A stretch of 64,000 nucleotides of DNA, from the NCBI GenBank assembly GCA_001949185.1, contig BDGG01000017.1, positions 372,001 to 436,000 of the forward strand, in the 5' to 3' direction. This document shows, in pieces, positions 32,380 through 42,920 of the stretch. The DNA comes from Ramazzottius varieornatus (taxonomy: Eukaryota; Tardigrada; Eutardigrada; Parachela; Ramazzottiidae). Positions within the stretch are counted from its first letter, which is position 1. Each line of letters opens with the position of its first letter. The notes under the pieces were generated by a model, which saw only the letters and a list, made by a program, of their open reading frames with translations, searched no databases and was not told where the DNA came from. The position numbers and the translations under genes were made by a program.

Positions 32380-35300
32380 TTAAGGGTGCGGCAAGTTGTG
32401 GGCGTGTGGTGCTGCAGCGGGCTGGTTGGTGACGACGATGCGCTCGTCGCGCTGGACCGTCACGTGCTCGCCGGTGGGGTGTCCAGCGCCATGGCCTCCT
32501 CCTTGCTGGCTCAAGTGCACGTTAACTTCGCTGTGCTGCACCTGTTGTCCACCGTGTCCTTGTCCATGCTGTCCGCCATGCTGCTGATGGGCCTGCACCG
32601 AGTGAAGGTGACCCTGAGCCTGGTTCAGACCATGCTGAACGTTGGCGTGGGCACTGTCCGCTGCCTCCCGTCCGGCATCTACAACCACAAACAACAATGC
32701 CAGATGAGTATACGCTGAACATACTACAACAGCATCTCCAGAGATACCATCAGCTCGGCCCAACAAAAGACCGCTCTTGTCAACCCGCTCCAAAACCTTT
32801 CAGAACACCATACTTTCACAACGTGTAAAGCAATGATCAAAGCATGGCTCTGACTGATGCTTTTCCATCGAGACATGTGTTTCAATCTTGCATGTCTGAA
32901 GGTCTCACTTCTGACTTCTACAGTGCAGGCGAAAATTAACCGTCGATAACGGGCGTAACGCTCGAGCTGGGTCTAACCAATGACCGCTACAGCTTGGTAC
33001 ATGAGGATTTCATTGGCTTCATCCATCTGGCTCCATCCAACACCCATTTTCGACGGTTAATTTTCGCGTGCACTGTAGAATTCAGAAGTGAGACCTTCAG
33101 ACATGCAAGATTGAGGACTTACTTATAGCTCCCTGTGCCACCTCTTTCGACTTGCGATCAGCGGCGTCCTTGACTTGTTCCACCTTCTGGCCTGCGACGT
33201 GTGCGGCGTGCTGGGCCTGATCCGCCACGGCGTCTTTAGCCTCACCAATCTTCTGGCCAGCCACATGCGCCGCATGCTGGGCCTCGTGCTTGACTTCTTG
33301 GGCCTTGTCGGCCACGGCATCCTTGGCTTGATCCATCTTCTGTCCGGCCACCTGCGCAGCCTGCTCTACCTGCAAAGAGATGGTAACTCCTGTCAGAACC
33401 ACCCTGTTCCAACTCCCCCAACAGACTAGACTTTGACCAGTTTAACCCAACATGTCAACACATGTCTGAGTTCCCAAAACCGAAAACAAACATGTATTCG
33501 TCACACTATACGTACATGCAAACGCATGTTTAATCACAACTTTCCAGCCTGCGTTCGATGGAACTGACCTTCTGTCCAGCAGCGTTGGCTGCGTCTTTGA
33601 CATCTTCCTTGGCGCTTTCGGTGGCTTGTATGGCCGTCTGCTTGGCATGTTCAAAGGCGTCTTGGGCAGCATGTGCAGCGTTGACGGCGGTATCGGCCAC
33701 AACGTGGGCAGCACTAGCCGCCGTGTCAGCCACGACGTGTCCCACCGCTGCGGCCTTATCCGCCACAACGTGGGCAGCGCTGACGGTGGTATCCGCTACC
33801 ACGTGTCCCACCACCGCCGCCTTATCCGCCACGATATGGGCAGCATTGGCAGCGGTCTCGGCCACGACATGACCAGCATTGACGGCTACATCGTGGGCTA
33901 CGTGAGCCGCTTGTGCGGCATAGTCGACGGCCACGTCCTTGGCGGCCACGGCAGCTCCAGCAACGGTCAGCGCGGCGTTGGCGGCCATATCACCGGCCAC
34001 ATGCGCTGCGTGCACCACGTTGTCCTTGGCGGCCACTGCGGCCCCAACTGCCATATCCTTGGCTGCTACAGCACTAGAAAGATAGACAATAAACATCAAA
34101 AAACCATCAAAATCATCTTGAGGACGATTCACAAAGGAAAACCAGAGCCCTCACAGACTTGCACACTCATCCCAACTACTCCTACTAAAATGCGCAAGTA
34201 TGCAGGTGCATGCGAGATGTATCCGATCCACAGCACCCACTTCGCGCACCTACATGCGCAGGTATGCAGGCGGGTGAAATGATGGCTGGCTTTTGGGTTG
34301 TTTAAGCAAAAATTTCCCAGAAAATTCAAACGAGTATATTATCCAATTACTGTTATCGAGCGTTTTGGTTGAAGAGTCTTTACCTGTCGTGTACGACGCC
34401 AGCGACGTATCCGGCAGCTCCGACGGTGGCAGTTCCGACTTCGGCCGCCTTGTCAGCTGTGGCATCCGCTGCGGCGGAGAGGTTCTGCTTGGCAGCGTGC
34501 GCGGCATCAGTAGCTCCTTCCTTCACCTGCTCCGTCGTCTGTTGGACCGTCACTTTGGCATCGTGTGCGACATCTGCGGCCTTGTCCCTCAGGTCCGAGG
34601 CAGCCTGCTGGCCTTTCTGTTTGCCCTCCTCAAAGGCCTTGCTGGCTGCATCAGCAGTCTCCGACACCTGAAACCAAACATTCACATTCAACACCACGCT
34701 CCATTCGCCTCCACGAAATCTCTCAAGCATGCCCAATCTTCCATTTAACTCGACTAGAAATAACCATCAAAGTAAACTTGAGAAGAAAATCACGTAATCA
34801 CGTTGGCAAGAGTAGGCTCAAATTTAATGGCCACACTCACGGCCGTGCCCAGCTTCCTACTCAGGTCTGTGCCCACAGGAAGTCAAGAACAAGGCCGTGA
34901 CAGAGAAGCTGTTACTCAACAGTTGATTGACTTTATTACCTTCTGTGCTGCAGCATCTTTGACTTCAGCAGCTTTGTTGGCCGCGGCGTGGGCAGCATCT
35001 TTGACGTTCTCCGAAGCGTTATGGGCAGCTTGTTTGACGTCTTGGGCCTTGTCTTGGACTTTGTCGGCCACCTCGCTGGCTTTCTGGCCGGCCACGTTGG
35101 CAGCATGCTGTACGGAATCTTTGGCATCGTCAACCTACAAACCAACACAAACAACATGATTATCATGCCTGCACTGTGAACAACATGTCACCTCTGTGCA
35201 AATGTGGGCTTAATGGGTAGCTGTGTGCCACAGACAAGTTTGCGCGACAAACAGATGCGTGTTTGTGAATCTACATGGCCAACATGAACTATCAGTCTTG

Positions 35301-36395
35301 ATGGCATGCCTAGTTTAGTCGCTCCCTCAGGCTGATGCCGTCATTCAACTTTATCATAATACACGCTCGATGCGTAACCTCCAACGAATGTTTCATGGTA
35401 ATCTTCTATCTGACCTCGTTTTGAACATACCAAGCCAGAAATATCGAGAAAGTTCGACTTCCTTCTGTGACCGCCACCAGCACGTAGCCATTGGTCACAC
35501 CGTTACCGCCACCATGTTTAATATTGATTGGTTTGACAGACGGCCATATGAACCATCGCCGAAAGTACAGTGGCCATAAGCAACAGTCAAAATCAAACAC
35601 GGCACCCGTGCACCGCAGAAAATGGTAAGCATGTGACGTAAGCTGGACAGCGCCGTCAACAGAAACGCTTACATCACCGCTTGTTCTCCCCGCAGAAGTT
35701 CTGATCAAAGTGATCTCCTCCACCGTTCAACCCCATTCCTACCACGAAAATCACAGGAGACCTTGTCTTACCTTTTCGGCGACTTTCTGGCCAACTTGGT
35801 GGGCAGTGTGTTCGGCACTCTGCTTGAGATCATGGGCACCTTGCTTGATATCCTGTCCCACTTGATGCGCTTGTTGCTTGACGCCTTCCACCGTTTGTCT
35901 TCCAGCATCGGCTGCTTGATCAAGCTTCCTGGCTGCTGCGTCGCCTACTTCGTTGGCCTTGATGGAAGCAGCTTGGGCCGCGTGGTGAGCTGCGGTACTG
36001 GCTTCACCCTGTAACAGCCAAAAATATTTAGCAAACCACAGATCTCAGTTCGGAATCAATCAAGGGAGCACTCGAGTAGTTAGTGGAACCATAAATCTGG
36101 CAGGGCATAAGGTTGCTCCGTCCATGTGGTGTAGCAGCAATTTCACGCCCTTACGGCTCTCCAAATAGCTGGTAATTTGGGAATTTACCTTGGCTTGATC
36201 CCATTTCTGCTCGGCATGAGCTCCGCCGACGTGTCCTCCACTGCCGACGTGTCCTCCTTGAACATGAGCCCCGGCTACGTGTCCTGCTTGACCGTGTGCC
36301 CCAGGCTGACTGAGATGAATTTCGGTGTGGCTAACTTGTGTACGTTGTTGGAAACCCTGGTCTCCATGAGGATGCTGTTGGTTGTGATCGGCCAT
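32380..36395 (-). CDS. large LEA group 3-like protein
   Basis: Seven exons (36189-36395, 35772-36008, 34940-35134, 34384-34667, 33569-34073, 33123-33369, 32380-32678) all join in phase to 657 residues. No signal peptide. Residues 1-69 are His/Gly-rich (GGHVGSGGHVGGAHAEQK). Residues 70-560 are an uninterrupted Ala/Lys/Glu/Asp helix-forming region typical of LEA_4 proteins. Exon 5 shows exact 11-residue periodicity: AAHIVADKAAV, VGHVVADTTVS, AAHVVADKAAA, VGHVVADTAAS. The last 95 residues return to His/Gln/Gly. HTEIHLSQPG near the start is echoed by HSEVNVHLSQQGG near the end. Such proteins are disordered in water, fold on drying and protect proteins and membranes. An antisense open frame across exon 5 is a by-product of the repeats. 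Each exon begins and ends at the heptad/11-mer level, suggesting growth by exon duplication. Confidence 0.93.
32880..33117. repeat. 238-bp foldback containing MITE copy 3, in LEA intron 6
   Basis: The TACAGTG MITE copy (32919-33077) is bordered by outer inverted arms of about 38 bp (TTCAATCTTGCATGTCTGAA, complemented at 33078-33117), so the whole unit is a long hairpin inside the last intron of the LEA gene. Confidence 0.9.
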
Positions 36396-37727
36396 CTTGT
36401 CGTGAGAGGGCGAAAGATTTGCTGCAAAAACGAGTAAAAGGAACGAATCAAGGCCTCAAGACAGGGCTTATGTAACGCGTGCGCTTGGCAATATGGGACT
36501 TCCGTCGAACTGGCTTGGTAAACACTTTCCACTCGTAGGAATTTCCTTCTCGACTGACAGCGCGGGGGGAGGGATGGTTCCGTTAGCTCAACTCAATGTC
36601 GCGATAAAATGGTTGTGAAAGAGAGAGGAGTTGCTCCAACGTGGCGTATTTTTAGCTGACTGTGATGGCGCGCTTATAAGGAATCCGGCCTCGCTATGCA
36701 AGATCGAACATGTGCACTTGTGGTGAAGCTGACGACAACCAATGTTTACGATATTTCACCAATGAGATTGTCAAGTGCAGGTCCCAAAGGCGGGACCAGT
36801 CGTTGTGCACCATCCATCTACAGCGCAGTGCGCCGAAGTACTTGATGCTTTCCCTCTTGATTGTTTTGAAACCTTTGGTAGCGAATTGCTGTGTGGCAGC
36901 CTCCTGGCTGTCCAGACCAGTCAAAATAAGTTCGACACGGATGGCCCAACAGGTGATGGTTTTTGCCGTCATATGTGGAGCGCTGCATCATTCCGACGTG
37001 TCTTCATCACGCTGGAACTGGGCAGTGGCTATCATCATTCAGCCTCATAGGAAACTTCCGATGTTTCGATCGACCAATATCTCGAAGGAAGAGGTCACCG
37101 AATATTCTCATCTGCTTATCGTTTCTATTTGGGCGAGCCGTGGGAACCGGCAGCGCAGTGGGGTGCTCGCCTTGGCAAACAAAAGGACCTTTGACAGTTC
37201 ACGATCCACAAATAAATGTTCCAAATGTGGCGAGTCTTGTCGACGAGGCTAAGTTTTAACGAGTACGGCCTGTCGTAAACACTGGTGGTTTCAAATTGCG
37301 CGGCGTAACATGCTTATCGGCTTTTCCGCCTGGTCGACGATCGTTCCTGACAATCGAGAGCCCAGACAGTCCCACCTCAACTTTAGACTTTGTAAAGCCT
37401 GGCGTCACTTAATCTTGTTCCTGGGTTCGTTCCACGCTTCCAGTAAAAGGGATCAATAGAAAGCTCGAATTACATAACCGTGTCGTGTGATCTTTCTCAA
37501 CTTGTGCTGACGTTGTCAAACTTGAGTCATTGCAGTCGTTTACAGTCAAGAAACTCGTGCTGCGAGCCCATCGTCACGGGATGCCCCGAGCCATGTTTAT
37601 GACTGTCAAGGGGTACAACTCTCTCAACACAAAGGACCGGAAACTTCTCACATTAGCATAAAACGAGTAAAGAAACAGAACGATCAAGTTTTCGAAAGGA
37701 TGCAACGCAGTATTACTTTCTAGATAA
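36396..37727. other. LEA upstream region, no gene recognised
   Basis: Includes the presumed LEA promoter (36396-36700). Longer open frames at 36694-37252 on both strands have no recognised family or splice support. Confidence 0.45.
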
Positions 37728-38538
37728 TTATGCCTTGGCGCCACTAGTTTGCTGCCTTTTCAACACTTTAACCTTCCGTTTTTCAACGTCGGGAATTCCT
37801 TCTCGGAAACCATTCCTGTAACCAGAAACTGAAATTAGTAAGCGCAGGCGCAACAGACATGATGCCACAACGCACTTCCGATTGCTCGACCACGACGACC
37901 AAGAAATGTGCGCTACTGTAAACCCCACACTCGCAATTACCAAACTATAACGTCACGATGCAAGGGTGATAACCTCTTAATGCCCGTGACGTTATAACTA
38001 CTGTTTCACACCGTCTTGCACCACAAACGCAGGAAACCATTCAAATCGATCAACTCGACTTTCATCGCATCAGAATCTAAGAAAAACGACTCTTCTCCTC
38101 GAAGCTGCTTGATCTTTGGTGCATCTTTCCCTAGTTTCTCGCCTGGCCCGGAGCACATGAACTGGAGAAGGCCAGGGAACTTACTTGAAACGAGCGTAGA
38201 CGGTTTTAAGATGGGCTATCCTGCCAGTTCCGGTCGTCCGTCGTCTCTTGGCTTTCACCGACCAGTTATCTACAACGACCCAACACACTCTGGATGTTGC
38301 TCCCTTTGGGGTTTACGGCAAGTTACTATGCACTTACATGAGCGGGTTCTGACGTTGGGATAACCACAGGAGGCGCAAAGGTGTTTCTGGATGTGATAGC
38401 TGGACTTTCCACACCTGCGGCACAGCGTGTGCGTCTTATTGTGCCGTTTACCAAAACTGGACGTTCCTTTCGTCTGCAAGCACACAAGCTCAGGTTATTA
38501 CAGCTCTTTCCCTGCGAAGCACGATCCCAACTCACCAT
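37728..38538 (-). CDS. RPL37: large-subunit ribosomal protein eL37
   Basis: Four exons (38536-38538, 38338-38473, 38185-38269, 37728-37815) give 103 residues. The first exon is only the ATG, followed at once by GTGAGT, an arrangement also used by ribosomal protein genes in other animals. The protein matches eL37 throughout: [20 protein letters not shown], the C2C2 zinc ribbon CRRCG...[35 protein letters not shown]. The tail is slightly longer than in human (97 residues). Confidence 0.97.
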
Positions 38539-40090
38539 TTTGCCAACGGGGAAGGTGCCAGTCTTGGATTAATCTGGAAGAAAGGAAGGCAGAGAAGATT
38601 CGAAAACATCGATTCCGCCGAAGTAAGTTGATTGTCTCGCTTGATTGAACAGTGCCTGGTACACTTCCGAGTTGTGACGTCATTGCGGCACGGCAGATGG
38701 CGCTAACGGCGAGCAGCCGGAAGTGGTGTTTTGTGGCGATGGACATCGGTGATCGTTATCTTCTCAGCTTTCATGCACCGATCTGGTGACTGTCAAAGGT
38801 GTCTTTTTATCGGCCTCTTGTGACACGTGGCATTCATGTAACAGTTATACAAAACTACAGTAATTTTCTTTTTATGTTCATTTTGTGCCGTGTTCATTTT
38901 GTCGACTGGGTCGTTGTGAGTGACGGGGTCGTTATGAAAACTACGTAGACTTGGTGAACGCGCAGAAAAGCTAGTTGGTGTGGTAAACGAAATTATCAGC
39001 AACCACGTACTGACTTACTTGATTTTGATCAACTAGCGTTCGAAAATGAATTATTGGCAACTGGGTTAGCTACTCCCTGACTGTCGTAATTTGAAAACTC
39101 GCACGGCGCGTTTGGTGGAAGTTCGAAGACTTCCATTAGCTATTCTGTTTACGTTATATGGAGAAGCCGCTGCGGGCGATGAGAACATTGGGAAGGTCTC
39201 GGGAGCTGCTGAGCAGTGAGAAACCAGTTTTCGAGAACGACATAGTGGAGCAGCATGGGAATTAGCTCCTGCAAGATGAGTTAAGATGTACCTGTTCCAT
39301 CCACGATCCACTTCTCACTTTCCTCACACGGAACGAAGCCAGAAACTGTATTCCAACAGTGGGAAGTTTTCAGTGAGTAGCCAGTGACACAAAGAGAAAT
39401 CATGTTCAAAATGTTTGATGTCGCAGCCGGAAGCTGGGTTGAAAGCTACTAGCCTCTTCTGGCTAGTAGCTGTGGTAGGCGCTTTAACATTGGATTGGTT
39501 GGCTACGCTGTTTGCTAGCCCTGATGCGTTCACAAAGTCGACGTTGTTGATGACGAGGTTAGGTGCAACGTGGTTGAAAGACTCATCTCATAAATTTTCG
39601 ACTTTGTGAACGATTTTGGGGTTATTATGAGCTACCCACCTCTGGGTTGAAAATAATCGCCTTTATGATTTTGCTGAATGACAAACTCGCCAATGGTATC
39701 TTGTTTACGAAAGACCATGGTTGATTTCACAGACTTGATTTTGGCCATGATGTACCGAGCACACTCCGCCCATTCGGTTCTGGTACCAATTCTGTCCAGG
39801 TTTCCATGTGTTTGAAATACGGTATCGGAAAAATACCGCATCGAAATATCGATATCGAATGAATATCGAGGACCGCAATAAAATATCCGCCGATATTGTA
39901 TCGAAAAATATTGTATGAATTTTATCGTATTTTTGCCAGCACTAACCCCGAGTTTCGCGATCAAGCATGCGCGCCAAGTTTGTTTCTCCCGCACACTGGA
40001 GATTACCGTACTTGCTAGAACTCAATCCCGCAGACACCACGAGTGCAGTAGGGCACAGTAGCACAGCTTTCCTTCATTCGTACTACGATT
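38539..40090. other. intergenic, no gene recognised
   Basis: Upstream of eL37. Only the degenerate transposon end at 39800-39950 is notable. Confidence 0.45.
39800..39950. repeat. degenerate hAT-like transposon end
   Basis: A cluster of ATATCG/CGATAT words (ATCGAAATATCGATATCGAA) ending in TTTTTGCCAGCACT resembles the terminal region of animal hAT MITEs with CAGTGCTGG ends. The opposite end was not found. Confidence 0.45.
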
Positions 40091-40434
40091 ATGGAAGTTC
40101 AGCCGGCTTCCAGTTCACGGTCTCCTGAGACATCTTATCCATCTAACCCAACCCTCTTTCTACCGGATCCTTTTCGTGGTAGCGAAGTAAGCTTTTGTGT
40201 TTTACGACCTGAGCAGAGCGGGCAGAACTCTCTGCGGTCTGTACGGTGCGTGGGTGGTTCGAGAACACATCACCCGTAATAAGAGAAACGATGTTCCAGC
40301 AAGATATTAACCCAAGAATCGATAACCAAACTATGCGATCCTGTGGTTCGGAAGGCCTTTACTCTGGTGAAGAAAGCCCAGAAATCATCAGCGAAGAACA
40401 GGTCGAAGAAACTGTGGCACGAGCAAGCAACTAA
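40091..40434 (+). CDS. hypothetical small acidic protein
   Basis: ATG 40091 opens a Ser/Pro-rich exon (EVQPASSSRSPETSYPSNPT) ending at SGSE-like GGTAGCGAA|GTAAGC near 40188. An acceptor TTCCAG near 40300 leads in the same phase to QDINPRIDNQTMRS...GEESPEIISEEQVEE and a stop at 40434. No family recognised. It is arranged tail to tail with the next gene. Confidence 0.4.
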
Positions 40435-40502
40435 TACTGTACTATATACTGCAGGATAAGTCGTACCATTGAAACGTGCGACGACGACCAAGATAAACAA
40501 AT

Positions 40503-40871
40503 CTATACAGCAGAGGAATTTCTTCGGATGTTGCGCACGATGGTAACAAAAGACCCGCGCTCGTAAACATTCGCACTATAAGGTGAAGAAAACTGATGAC
40601 GTATGGAATATGGATTGACGAATGGCGAGTCATTCCATGAGGTTGAGTTGCTCAGCACAGCTTGATAATGTCCGTAGGGATTGTAAATGAAGGTGTAATA
40701 AAAGGCCAGGACCATGGCTGGCGTGGAGATGGCCAAAATGTAGACTAGGAAGTTGGCTATGCGAGTCCGAAACTCCGCCGACATTCGCTTCCGGTCCTTC
40801 GAGGCATAGATGGGCAGGTTCCCGTGGAAGGACGAACTGGCTCGACTCAACTTACCCTTCTTCGAACTCAT
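40503..40871 (-). CDS. single-pass membrane protein, INAF-motif-like
   Basis: 122 residues in one exon. A basic cytosolic head is followed by SAEFRTRIANFLVYILAIST and PAMVLAFYYTFIYNP, a lone transmembrane helix ending in YYTFIYNP. This layout (basic residues, helix, YYxxxxNP/DP) resembles InaF-motif proteins, small partners of TRP channels in Drosophila. The resemblance is by eye. The C-terminal part (Ser/Asn/Tyr-rich) is unrecognised. Confidence 0.55.
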   Translation of the reverse strand: MSSKKGKLSRASSSFHGNLPIYASKDRKRMSAEFRTRIANFLVYILAISTPAMVLAFYYTFIYNPYGHYQAVLSNSTSWNDSPFVNPYSIRHQFSSPYSANVYERGSFVTIVRNIRRNSSAV

Positions 40872-40978
40872 CTTGAATTACGTGTCGGGAAACTCAGGTG
40901 AAAAACCTCTGACTTGTAAAGTTTCAATCTACATGCAGTCAATCGGCCATTTATGATTTTCCAGGTAGACAAGCTTGT

Positions 40979-41072
40979 TCCCCAAGTGGCGCACACGCGC
41001 TGCTAATAACACCGAAATGTCCGCCACTTGAGAAGACAATCTCGTTGAGGTTTTCAAGTGGCGCGCGCTTTC
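40979..41072. repeat. dispersed CAAGTGGCGCAC copies upstream of the INAF-like gene
   Basis: CAAGTGGCGCAC at 40983-40994, inverted CCGCCACTTGAG near 41023-41034, and CAAGTGGCGCGC near 41058-41069. Confidence 0.75.
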
Positions 41073-41584
41073 AGCTGCGGCTAGCAACACCGAAAGCGTT
41101 TCTCCGAAATACTTTCGCAATAAGAAATTACCATCAAACAAGGGCTCGTTGACGAGATCCGCGACCCTCGTCGTGAGGAAACATGCATGTCAGGGACGAG
41201 AAAGATCAACGTTGAAACTTTGACTATGCTCGGAAACTGAAGTGCGCGAAATAGGAAGGGTCGACTCCCCGCAATCAGCCGAACTTCCCCACTGTGACAA
41301 TTTCGTCGCTGACATCTGGAGATTGGATATTTATTTACCATCCCGACAATGGAAAGTACTGTTTCTGACGGCTCGTCTGCCTTTTACTTCGACCACAACT
41401 CTTGTACCAAGCACCACGCAGCTGGAAGTTTTCACTTCTCAGCGCGGTTTTTTCTGCAGAACATACTGAAGCTATAAAAAGCACGAAGCAGAGTAATGAA
41501 AAAGTGGAAAGTATCCGACGTGTGAGTACTTTAAGTGCATGTTTCATTAAGTCGGAAACCCGATCGGCAATGTCGTTTATTGTT

Positions 41585-42232
41585 TCACTGGCTATTTATA
41601 CCGTAATCGGGGAAGGCAGTTGTCGTCCTGGTTCGACTCGAGTAGTAGCCGTAGCCGCCTCCTAGCGCAGCTCCCAACATGGCTCCCTTTTTAGCGTCGA
41701 AGCTGGGACTGATTCCTTTCGCCAAGTGACCTATCGAAATACAGAAATGAATACAAGCTGAACGAAACAAAATCCAAAGTTACTTTCCACAAGTTGCTGG
41801 AAAGGTGCACCACTTGAATAACACTACAATATCACTTTTCCTGGTGGCGCATGTTTGCAGTGTCATGAGCTGAAAGCGTGCGCCACTTGGAAAAACGACC
41901 ATGACGAGTTCGATTATCCGGTTCCAAATGCCCTTGCCGGTACGCCGTCGAATGGGACCTTCGGTCCAAATTTAAGAAGACCGAGGGTCAGTACTTACCG
42001 AGTAGGGCTCCACCAGCGGCACCCATCAGGGCGCTGGTAATGGTTCCTCGCTTTTCTCGCCTCAGTTTAGTGTCCATCGGAAATGCACCTGTTTAAAATC
42101 AGCCGTTGGAATGAGCTCAGACGCTTTTGTACTTCACCATACTGCCACCGCATCTAGAAAAGGATAGAGGAACCTACTGGCCGAAAGGACGAAGCATCCC
42201 AAGAGAAGGATACAGATTTTGTGAGCGTCCAT
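41585..42232 (-). CDS. small secreted glycine-rich (glycine-zipper) peptide precursor
   Basis: Three exons (42178-42232, 41999-42088, 41585-41730), phases 1 and 1, 96 residues. Signal peptide MDAHKICILLLGCFVLSAS, a short linker ending in a basic run LRREKR, then a Gly/Ala-rich hydrophobic region: ITSALMGAAGGALLG and AMLGAALGGGYGYYSSRTR. GxxxG spacing suggests membrane-inserting glycine zippers. The REKR|G step looks like a proprotein-convertase site, so the mature peptide may start at GTITSALM. No family identified. Confidence 0.65.
41804..41892. repeat. dispersed GTGCGCCACTTG copies in intron
   Basis: GCACCACTTGAA, GGTGGCGCATG and GTGCGCCACTTGG (41879-41891) alternate in orientation inside the second intron of the glycine-rich peptide gene. 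Confidence 0.75.
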
Positions 42233-42332
42233 TTTACAGTTGAGCTCTCTGGCAACTATGTCGAAAGTAGATGTGACGAGAGCGCGAACAACACCGAAGA
42301 CGCACAACTGAAAAGGATTTTCACCGCTGAAG

Positions 42333-42647
42333 TTAGCTCGCAGGGGCCCGAGAACTGCGACTCGCGAACGCCGCTGGAAAGAAGCATAAGGGACACTACG
42401 GGATAACAAGTTACTCACATGTCAGAAGGTGCTGACGCAGCGCCGCAGAACAATACGCACTGTCCATCCCGGACTGAGCCAGAATGTCTTCTATTGTTTG
42501 GGATATCTGAAGAAAACGGCTTGCGTGTACTACAGTAGCAGAAAAGCCTGTTGTACGGAGATGCCAGTTCGCCTCAACGTCACAACCTTTGCGCTTTCCG
42601 GTTGAAACCAAGGTTATCGCGAGGTAGAATGTTTTCATTCGGAACAT
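42333..42647 (-). CDS. hypothetical small secreted protein
   Basis: Exons 42419-42647 and 42333-42373 with a 45-bp intron (GTGAGT, TTTCCAG) give 89 residues. N-terminus MFRMKTFYLAITLVSTG is signal-peptide-like. The rest (SQTIEDILAQSGMDSAYCSA) is unrecognised. Lies just upstream of the glycine-rich peptide gene on the same strand. Confidence 0.35.
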
Positions 42648-42920
42648 GATGGCTATAGTCTGTTTAGCTGTGTTCCATACGTAGTCGAGATTGAATCAGG
42701 AATTTATGCTGACAATTAACATTGTCCCATTTCAACTTCCGGTTCGGCTGTGCTAAAACACGCAAATCAGAAACACACGGCCGCAAGTTGTGATCTTCAA
42801 CTTGACGGCTTGACGGCTAGAATTAAAACAAGTCATACTGCAAGAGCCGAAACAGCTCACACAAAAACCAGAAACTGCAATGTTTACCAAGCTTCTTGAG
42901 CGAAAAACCAAGTCCAGCCT

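Noticed and set aside
33626-34282. 218-codon plus-strand open frame over the large LEA gene
   Set aside because: It is the complement of the low-complexity 11-mer exon and crosses LEA introns; composition is an artefact of the repeats.
36710-37252. 180-codon plus-strand open frame
   Set aside because: No hydrophobicity pattern, domain or start context; overlaps an equally open minus frame. Left as unassigned.
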